In this document: positions 7,901 through 12,266 of the stretch, in pieces
Layout of the letters: each line of letters begins with the position of its first letter
Numbering within the stretch: position 1 is the stretch's first letter
NCBI GenBank assembly: GCA_023392995.1
Contig: JAEWMZ010000085.1
Coordinates: forward strand, 1-12,266
Source: Bacillota bacterium
GTDB lineage: Bacteria; Bacillota; Clostridia; Lachnospirales; Lachnospiraceae
DNA length: 12,266 nucleotides
Direction: 5' to 3'
Translations under genes and position numbers: made by a program
The notes under the pieces: generated by a model
What the model was told of the DNA's origin: nothing
Databases searched by the model: none
The model's input: the letters and a program-made list of their open reading frames with translations, nothing else

Positions 7901-8144
7901 ACTAATGGACATTCGACCTTTAGGTCGCTCAATGCAGGATGTGAAATGCTTTGCATTTCACACTAACGGACATTCAGCCTTTAGGTGGCTCAATGCAGGA
8001 TGTGAAATGCTCTGCATTTCACACTAACGGACATTCAGCCTTTAGGCTGCTCAATGCAGGATGTGAAATGCTTTGTATTTCACACTAACGGACATTCAGC
8101 CTTTAGGCTGCTCAATTCCGGATGTGAAAGGCTCTGCATTTCAC
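7901..8144. repeat. Four-unit 61-bp tandem repeat with two hairpins per unit
   Basis: Four head-to-tail units of exactly 61 bp start at 7901, 7962, 8023 and 8084. Each unit holds a short hairpin (5-bp stem, TTTA loop, for example CAGCC-TTTA-GGCTG) and a second one with a 9-bp stem and 3-base loop (GTGAAATGC-TTT-GCATTTCAC). Units differ at few positions. The first stem is CGACC/GGTCG in unit 1 and CAGCC/GGCTG in units 3 and 4, so both sides changed together; unit 2 is partly mispaired. There is no coding frame, because 61 is not a multiple of three. The array ends about 137 bp before the VTT-family gene. Confidence 0.9.
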
Positions 8145-8201
8145 ACTATTATAGATGATTTAAATACTGGACTTTCCCTTGCTGAGGGAGGTTATTCCGT
8201 G

Positions 8202-8244
8202 TTTGAAAAAGTGGATTTTCAAAAGGACAGGCAATCATTATATC
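8202..8244 (+). promoter_or_regulatory. Inverted repeat and possible promoter of the VTT/PssA-like operon
   Basis: TTTGAAAA (8202-8209) and TTTTCAAA (8216-8223) form a perfect 8-bp inverted repeat with a 6-base centre. Its right half overlaps a -35-like TTTTCA (8216-8221), which is 17 bp from TATATC (8239-8244). This would start transcription near 8251 and place an operator-like palindrome over the -35. Both boxes match consensus at only four of six bases. Confidence 0.3.
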
Positions 8245-8281
8245 GAAAATAAGTGATAGGCTGATAGAAAGGCGGAGATGC

Positions 8282-8839
8282 TTGAATAAGAAAATTAAAA
8301 TATGGATCATTGTAGGTGTTATTATTGCCATATTACTATTGGCCAAGCAATTTTTTAATCAGAAGATTACTTCTGTAGAAGATTTACAAGATTATATGAA
8401 GGGCTTTGGTGTGGCTGCTCCCTTAGTGCTTACTGCTTTTCAAGCCTTTCAGGTAGTAGTTCCTGTGTTACCGGGATACTTAGGATGTATAGCCGGCGCT
8501 GTTGCCTTTGGGAGTACCATCGGGTTTTTATGTAATTATATTGGTATTAGTATTGGTTCTATTATTGCTTTTTATCTGGCGAGAAAATTCGGAATTGACA
8601 TTATGCTTACCATGTTCCCCCAAAAACAACTTATAAAGTGGAGTAAGCGCATCGAAAAGAGCAAATCCTATGAACGGTTTCTTTTTATCGCAACTCTGTT
8701 GCCGCTATTCCCGGATGATTTTTTATGCTATTTTTCCGGATTCATAAAAATGAACAGCAAAAGGTTTATATGGATCATTATTTTAGGAAAACCTTGGTGT
8801 ATTCTGGCCTATAGCATCTTATTTGGCATGATCGGATAA
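8282..8839 (+). CDS. VTT/TVP38-TMEM64 family (DedA superfamily) membrane protein
   Basis: A 185-residue integral membrane protein. Residues about 7-27 are a first helix, followed by a short soluble stretch (TSVEDLQDYMKGFG). The VTT core comes next: hydrophobic segments with VVVPVLPGYLGCIAGAVAFG, a GISIGSIIAFYLARKFG segment ending in a conserved R-K, a soluble loop with an FPQKQLIKWSKRIEK segment, then LLPLFPDDFLCYFSGFIKM and a final helix. The LLPxxPDD/YxxG pattern is typical of TVP38/TMEM64 proteins. Relatives in the DedA/VTT superfamily move or scramble lipids across membranes; that role here is inferred. The start is TTG at 8282 after GGCGGAG; the ATG four bases earlier stops after three codons. 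It is followed 14 bases later by a CDP-alcohol phosphatidyltransferase gene, and the two are clearly one operon ending at the terminator near 9650. Confidence 0.88.
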   Translation: MNKKIKIWIIVGVIIAILLLAKQFFNQKITSVEDLQDYMKGFGVAAPLVLTAFQAFQVVVPVLPGYLGCIAGAVAFGSTIGFLCNYIGISIGSIIAFYLARKFGIDIMLTMFPQKQLIKWSKRIEKSKSYERFLFIATLLPLFPDDFLCYFSGFIKMNSKRFIWIIILGKPWCILAYSILFGMIG

Positions 8840-8853
8840 AGGGGAAAAGAAAG

Positions 8854-9495
8854 ATGAAGAAAAAAGTACTTGGGTATTACGATTATACAGTAATACTTAC
8901 ATATTGTGGAATGCTGTTCGCATTTTTCGGTATATTAAAAGCGGTCGCTCAGGATTTTGGAGCAGCTATATTGTGTTTATTACTGGCAGGTGTATGCGAC
9001 ATGTTTGACGGAGCAGTAGCTTCGACGAAAGTGAGGACGGACAGTGAAAAGAAGTTTGGAATTCAGATTGACTCCTTAAGTGATCTCATCAGCTTTGGGG
9101 TTTTGCCTGGAATTTTTGTTTATATGATTTCGGGGGAAAATGTATTTATTGGAGTGATCTCTTCTTTTTTTGTTTTATGTGCACTGATTCGGTTATCTTA
9201 TTTTAATGTGCTAGAGGAAGCTAGACAGAGCCAGACCACGGAAAAGCGAAAAAGTTACTTGGGGGTTCCGGTGACCACCATCTCTATATTTTTACCAATT
9301 GTATATATGTTATATGACGATGGAACGCGCAAAAATATTATCTGTTTTCCTATACTTCTGATTTTAATGGGTATGGGCTTCCTTTCACCAATTGAAATTA
9401 AAAAGCCAGGGTTACCAGGAAAAATATGCATTATTATTCTAGGAACATTTGAAGTAATCGGTATGATACTTTTAGTAGGCTGGGATTTGGTATGA
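8854..9495 (+). CDS. pssA: CDP-alcohol phosphatidyltransferase, PssA-like (probable CDP-diacylglycerol-serine O-phosphatidyltransferase)
   Basis: A 213-residue, multi-helix enzyme of the CDP-alcohol phosphatidyltransferase family, which joins CDP-diacylglycerol to an alcohol such as serine at the cytoplasmic membrane. The catalytic motif lies at residues 49-77: D49, D52, G53, A56, then G69, D73 and D77. All four metal-binding aspartates are present. The position after A56, usually arginine in DGxxAR, is S57, and the stretch to G69 is longer than the classic eight residues. The RTDSEKKFGIQIDSLSDLISFGVLP segment resembles the short PssA type of Firmicutes, which is why serine is the favoured acceptor; the acceptor cannot be proved from sequence. 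The start ATG at 8854 follows AAGGGGAAAAGAAAG. It is the second gene of an operon with a VTT protein; no phosphatidylserine decarboxylase gene is nearby. A strong terminator follows. Confidence 0.85.
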   Translation: MKKKVLGYYDYTVILTYCGMLFAFFGILKAVAQDFGAAILCLLLAGVCDMFDGAVASTKVRTDSEKKFGIQIDSLSDLISFGVLPGIFVYMISGENVFIGVISSFFVLCALIRLSYFNVLEEARQSQTTEKRKSYLGVPVTTISIFLPIVYMLYDDGTRKNIICFPILLILMGMGFLSPIEIKKPGLPGKICIIILGTFEVIGMILLVGWDLV

Positions 9496-9594
9496 ATGAA
9501 TTGCATTTTCTCTGTTATTTTAGAATCAAAACAATATGATATTAGCATAACATAGCATCTAGTATGTAATAGACTTGAACTGTCCATTAGGAAT

Positions 9595-9653
9595 GCCTCC
9601 TATTTTGATATTGGCTTGCGACACCTTTATCAGAGTAAAATAGGAGGCTTTTT
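9595..9653 (+). terminator. Intrinsic terminator of the VTT/PssA-like operon
   Basis: GCCTCCTATTTT (9595-9606) pairs perfectly with AAAATAGGAGGC (9637-9648), followed at once by TTTTT (9649-9653). The loop is unusually long at 30 bases. It lies 99 bp after the stop codon at 9495. The bases between hold no gene. Confidence 0.85.
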
Positions 9654-9684
9654 ATATCCGCAACACTACTGATTATTCTATTCG

Positions 9685-9701
9685 CCCCAGCATCGCTGGG
9701 G
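9685..9701. other. Short GC-rich hairpin
   Basis: CCCCAGC (9685-9691) and GCTGGGG (9695-9701) make a perfect 7-bp stem with a 3-base loop. On the plus strand a run of six T begins 10 bases later (9712-9717), too far for a standard terminator; on the minus strand no T-tract follows. It may be a backup stop for plus-strand read-through or the 3' end of the epimerase transcript after the 20-bp array. Confidence 0.4.
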
Positions 9702-9720
9702 GATTAATCTGTTTTTTATT

Positions 9721-9900
9721 ACATACTACCTTTCAAGATCACATACTGCTTTTCAAGATTGTATACCGCTTTTCAAGTTTACATACTGCTTTTCAAGTTT
9801 ACATACTGCTTTTCAAGTTTACATACTGCTTTTCAAGTTTACATACCGCTTTTCAAGTTTACATACTGCTTTTCAAGTTTACATACTACTTTTCAGGTTT
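9721..9900. repeat. Nine-unit 20-bp tandem repeat (minisatellite) overlapping a gene end
   Basis: Nine contiguous units of exactly 20 bp, consensus ACATACTGCTTTTCAAGTTT. Units at 9781, 9801, 9821 and 9861 match it exactly; the outermost units are the most diverged. There are no spacers. The rightmost unit (9881-9900) is coding: on the minus strand it encodes the last residues (NLKSSM) of the epimerase, and the TAA stop spans its boundary. The other eight units lie in that gene's 3' untranslated region. Confidence 0.95.
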
Positions 9901-10904
9901 TCCTTTGCAGCTTCAAGTGCTCCAATTACGCGATCACACCACTGATCAAATTCTTCATCCGCCACCTGGCATTCTTCGTGAGCTAGGACATACTGCAAGG
10001 TTTCATGTATCCCCTGGTCAAATCGCTTGGTCGCAACAAAGCCAGGCACCAGACGTTTTAACTTACTGTTATTAAATACCACGGAATTTGCTTTATCCCC
10101 AATCAAACCGCCTTTAAAATCATAGGTTCCCACCTCATCAAGAAAACCGGAGGGAACATAATAAGGCTTTAGCTCAACCCCGAGGGAGCTTGCGATGCAT
10201 TGATAAATTTGATTCCAGGTCAATGATTCATCGGACGTAATTTGAACTGCTTCCCCTATAGCATGAATATTTCCCATCAAGCCAATGAAGCCCTTGGCAA
10301 AATCACTGTTATGGGTCATCGTCCAAAGTGAAGTACCATCCCCATGAATAATAACCGGCTTTCCTTCCAGCATTCTCTTAATTACCTGCCAGCTGCCCTT
10401 GTCACCATGAACACCCAATGGTACGGAACGTTCATTGTAGGTATGGCTTGGTCTCACCAGCGTTACCGGAAAACCCTCTTCACGGTACAGCTTCATCAGA
10501 TATTCCTCACAGGCAATCTTATTTCTGGAATACTCCCAATAAGGATTGGCAAGAGGGGTACTCTCCGTAATGCAGTAATCACTGAGGGGCTTCTGATAGG
10601 CAGAAGCTGAACTGATAAAGATGAATTGTTTGGTTTTATTCCGAAACAATCGATAATCACGCTCTAATTGACTGGGTACAAAGGCGATAAAATCCGCAAC
10701 CACATCAAACTCCAGCTCTTTGATCTTTGCCGCAACCTCTTCCTCATTATTAATATCCGCCTGTAGAATATGGACATTTTCCGAGAGGATATGATTGCGA
10801 TTGCCGCGGTTGATTAAGTACAATTGATGCTCGTTGCTTTCTGCTAATTGCTTTGTTATTGCTGTACTTATGGTGCCCGTTCCGCCTATGAATAATATTT
10901 TCAT
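9879..10904 (-). CDS. NAD(P)-dependent epimerase/dehydratase (extended SDR family)
   Basis: A 341-residue extended short-chain dehydrogenase/reductase. The N-terminal Rossmann fold has the nucleotide-binding turn GGTGTIS (residues 7-13), where the last glycine of GxxGxxG is Ser, as in isoflavone-reductase-like members. An LINRGN strand end (30-35) probably sets cofactor preference. The catalytic residues are visible: Ser in FISSASAY (96-103) and the YxxxK motif Y125-S-R-N-K129. The C-terminal half (TLVRPSHTYNE and beyond) would bind the substrate, likely a nucleotide sugar or related carbonyl, not identifiable here. The start ATG at 10904 has AAAGGAG 7 bases upstream. The gene follows the alcohol dehydrogenase on the same strand, separated by 158 bp holding a MITE-like arm. 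Its 3' end is embedded in a 20-bp tandem array: the last six codons are one repeat unit, so the C-terminal NLKSSM may be repeat-derived. Confidence 0.88.
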   Translation of the reverse strand: MKILFIGGTGTISTAITKQLAESNEHQLYLINRGNRNHILSENVHILQADINNEEEVAAKIKELEFDVVADFIAFVPSQLERDYRLFRNKTKQFIFISSASAYQKPLSDYCITESTPLANPYWEYSRNKIACEEYLMKLYREEGFPVTLVRPSHTYNERSVPLGVHGDKGSWQVIKRMLEGKPVIIHGDGTSLWTMTHNSDFAKGFIGLMGNIHAIGEAVQITSDESLTWNQIYQCIASSLGVELKPYYVPSGFLDEVGTYDFKGGLIGDKANSVVFNNSKLKRLVPGFVATKRFDQGIHETLQYVLAHEECQVADEEFDQWCDRVIGALEAAKENLKSSM

Positions 10905-10936
10905 GCATTTTCTCCTTTATCATTGAATTCGTTTTA

Positions 10937-11060
10937 GGCAATTGCGAAACAATATAGATTTTGTAATTGTATGCACAACGGACACTATTTCTTCGCTCCA
11001 ACGCTTCCTCCGGGCTTAGCTTCCGCTTCGAAACAGTGCCTACAGTGTATACGCTGTCCT
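10937..11060. repeat. One-armed or decayed copy of the MITE-like element
   Basis: 10937-10957 is identical to 7475-7495, the end of the MITE-like element, and is placed the same way, 32 bases before a gene start. The arm keeps its 42-base length (10937-10978). Beyond it the sequence differs from the first copy and no matching second arm is seen. Instead 10979-11060 has an imperfect hairpin pairing CACTATTTC (about 10983) with GAAACAGTG (about 11030). The right border is uncertain and may touch the dehydrogenase stop at 11063. Confidence 0.55.
10951..10978 (-). promoter_or_regulatory. Promoter-like boxes in the MITE-like arm, facing the epimerase
   Basis: On the minus strand TTGTGC (10973-10978), a 16-bp spacer and TATATT (10951-10956) face the epimerase start at 10904. 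The same -10 and the same 16-bp spacing occur at 7489-7516. The -35 matches consensus at only three of six bases. Confidence 0.4.
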
Positions 11061-11062
11061 CA

Positions 11063-12232
11063 TTAACGGTAGGATGCCTCATAAATGGAGATGCAATCCT
11101 CCAGGGTTAACATAACCGGGTCAAACTGGAATAATCCTCCCATGGTATCAAACGCATTTTGTGCCAGGAGTGGCAACTCTTCTTTAGTAATTCCGTAGTC
11201 TGTCATCTTAAGCTCATCTACCTTACAAGCCTTTTGCAGATCCGTCAACGCTTCCACAAAATCCATTGGGTCACTTGCATGTGTTTTACCCATCGCTTTC
11301 GCCATCACAAGGAATCGCTCGTCACAGGCATGCTTTTTCGCCAGAAAGGTATAATACGCCTTGCTTATCATAATTAATCCGGCACCGTGAGCCAGCTTCG
11401 GGTGGAATGCACTCATTGCATGCTCCAGGGAATGCTCCGAGATACAGCCCGAGGTGGATTCTACCATTCCGGCAAGGGTGTTGCCCAGTGCAACCTTTTC
11501 TCTTGCGTCCAGATCCGAACCGTCCTCAACTGCTTTTGCAAGATTGGAGGCAATCAGTTCAATGGCTTTTAAGCTATACAAATCACTCATTATATTGGCC
11601 GTATTATTAATATACCCTTCGGTACTATGGAACAGTGCATCAAAGCCCTGATAAGCAGTCAGCTGGGAAGGTACACTTACCATTAATTCCGGATCAATGA
11701 CAGACAGCACCGGAAAAGTCTTGCTGTAGCCAAATCCAATCTTTTCGTTGGTATCCTCTTTCGTAATTACCGTCCACGGATCAGCCTCTGTTCCAGTACC
11801 GGCCGTTGTTGTAATCGCCACCACCGGAAGAGGATCATTCTTTATCGGAAGGCTCTTACCGCTGCCTCCGCTGATATAATCCCAATAGTCACCCTCATTT
11901 GCAGCCATCACCGCAATCGCCTTAGCAGCATCAATGCTGCTGCCTCCGCCAAGCCCGAGGACAAAATCACAGTTCTCCTGCTTTGCCAGTGCCGCCCCCT
12001 CCATAACATGGCTTTTGATGGGATTGGGTAAAATCTTATCATATAATACAGACTCCACTCCTGCTAAACGAAGCTCCTCCTCCACTCTTTGAAGATAGCC
12101 GTTTTCCTTTATCGCTTTTCCGGAGGAGATTACAATCAACGCTTTTTTACCCGGAAGCTGTTCCTTATGGAGTTCGTTTATCTTTCCCCTTCCGAATAAT
12201 AATTTGGTTGGTATAAAATAATTAAAATTCAT
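11063..12232 (-). CDS. Iron-containing (group III) alcohol dehydrogenase
   Basis: A 389-residue group III metal-dependent dehydrogenase, usual length 380-390. The NAD(P)-binding region shows GLGGGSSIDAAKAIA (93-107), followed by TTTAGTGTEAD (141-151). Expected metal ligands are D198 and H202 (in GFDALFHSTEGY), H267 (in SEHSLEH) and H282 (in LAHGAGL), all present. Members interconvert aldehydes or ketones and alcohols in the cytoplasm, often butanol, ethanol or diol dehydrogenases in fermenting Clostridia; the exact substrate is not clear. The start ATG at 12232 follows AAAGGAG about 9 bases upstream. The TAA stop is at 11063-11065. The gene lies upstream of the epimerase on the same strand, but the repeat-bearing 158-bp gap makes a tight operon doubtful. 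No intrinsic terminator is evident after it apart from the imperfect hairpin in the repeat. Its promoter lies beyond the window. Confidence 0.92.
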   Translation of the reverse strand: MNFNYFIPTKLLFGRGKINELHKEQLPGKKALIVISSGKAIKENGYLQRVEEELRLAGVESVLYDKILPNPIKSHVMEGAALAKQENCDFVLGLGGGSSIDAAKAIAVMAANEGDYWDYISGGSGKSLPIKNDPLPVVAITTTAGTGTEADPWTVITKEDTNEKIGFGYSKTFPVLSVIDPELMVSVPSQLTAYQGFDALFHSTEGYINNTANIMSDLYSLKAIELIASNLAKAVEDGSDLDAREKVALGNTLAGMVESTSGCISEHSLEHAMSAFHPKLAHGAGLIMISKAYYTFLAKKHACDERFLVMAKAMGKTHASDPMDFVEALTDLQKACKVDELKMTDYGITKEELPLLAQNAFDTMGGLFQFDPVMLTLEDCISIYEASYR

Positions 12233-12266
12233 AGTGAAATACTCCTTTCTTTCTCATAAATCAACT

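Noticed and set aside
7901..8144. CRISPR array from the 61-bp repeats
   Set aside because: The whole 61-bp period is conserved, with no variable spacers; it is a plain tandem repeat with hairpins.
8199..8252. Small 17-codon ORF with GGGAGG upstream and a GTG start, before the VTT gene
   Set aside because: It overlaps the candidate promoter and inverted repeat, shows no recognisable motif, and a GTG with a chance purine run is expected at this frequency.
9721..9900. CRISPR array
   Set aside because: The 20-bp units are directly contiguous with no unique spacers, and no cas gene is present.
9759..9986. Plus-strand ORF with repeated FKFTYCFSSLHTAFQVY-like peptide
   Set aside because: It is only the translation of the 20-bp tandem array, and it continues antisense into the epimerase gene.
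10750..11082. Minus-strand ORF of 110 codons crossing the second MITE-like copy
   Set aside because: It runs from the dehydrogenase 3' end through repeat DNA into the epimerase in the wrong frame and has no ribosome binding site of its own.

Overview
The window looks like a chromosomal segment from a low-GC Gram-positive anaerobe of class Clostridia, probably Lachnospiraceae. The grounds are AT-rich intergenic DNA, strong AGGAGG-type ribosome binding sites, GTG and TTG starts, intrinsic terminators with T-tracts, and the gene families present (MocR/EamA pair, OmpR-type two-component system, Gram-positive-style CDP-alcohol phosphotransferase, iron-dependent alcohol dehydrogenase). The genus assignment is inference; no rRNA or marker gene is present.

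Layout. (1) 30-2480: a MocR/GntR-aminotransferase regulator (minus) diverges from an EamA/DMT exporter (plus). Their promoters overlap and carry repeated AACTGGCTC half-sites, the arrangement of a MocR regulator controlling its neighbour. (2) 2647-7449, all minus: a response regulator and a sensor kinase one base apart, then two tandem paralogous secreted beta-propeller-like proteins, closed by a strong terminator at 2647-2701. The paralogues are far more alike at their 3' ends than elsewhere. (3) 7475-8281: a repeat-rich gap with a 147-bp MITE-like element with 42-bp imperfect inverted arms just upstream of the response regulator, an AT-rich stretch, and a four-unit 61-bp tandem array whose units each encode two hairpins. 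(4) 8282-9653, plus: a VTT/TVP38 (DedA superfamily) membrane protein and a CDP-alcohol phosphatidyltransferase (PssA-like) in a two-gene operon ending at a terminator. (5) 9685-10904: a small hairpin, a nine-unit 20-bp minisatellite that overlaps the stop codon of an NAD(P)-dependent epimerase/SDR gene (minus), and that gene. (6) 10937-12232: a second, one-armed copy of the MITE-like arm and an iron-containing alcohol dehydrogenase (minus).

No phage, CRISPR, toxin-antitoxin, transposase, tRNA or rRNA gene is visible. The most interesting signals are in non-coding DNA. The MITE-like arm keeps a TATATT box and a TTG-type box exactly 16 bp apart in both copies, pointing into the adjacent gene, which suggests a mobile promoter. 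The 61-bp array shows compensatory stem changes. The 20-bp array appears to have grown out of the last codons of the epimerase gene. Among proteins, the VTT/PssA pairing suggests a link between phospholipid synthesis and lipid movement, and the two-component system may control the two secreted propeller proteins.
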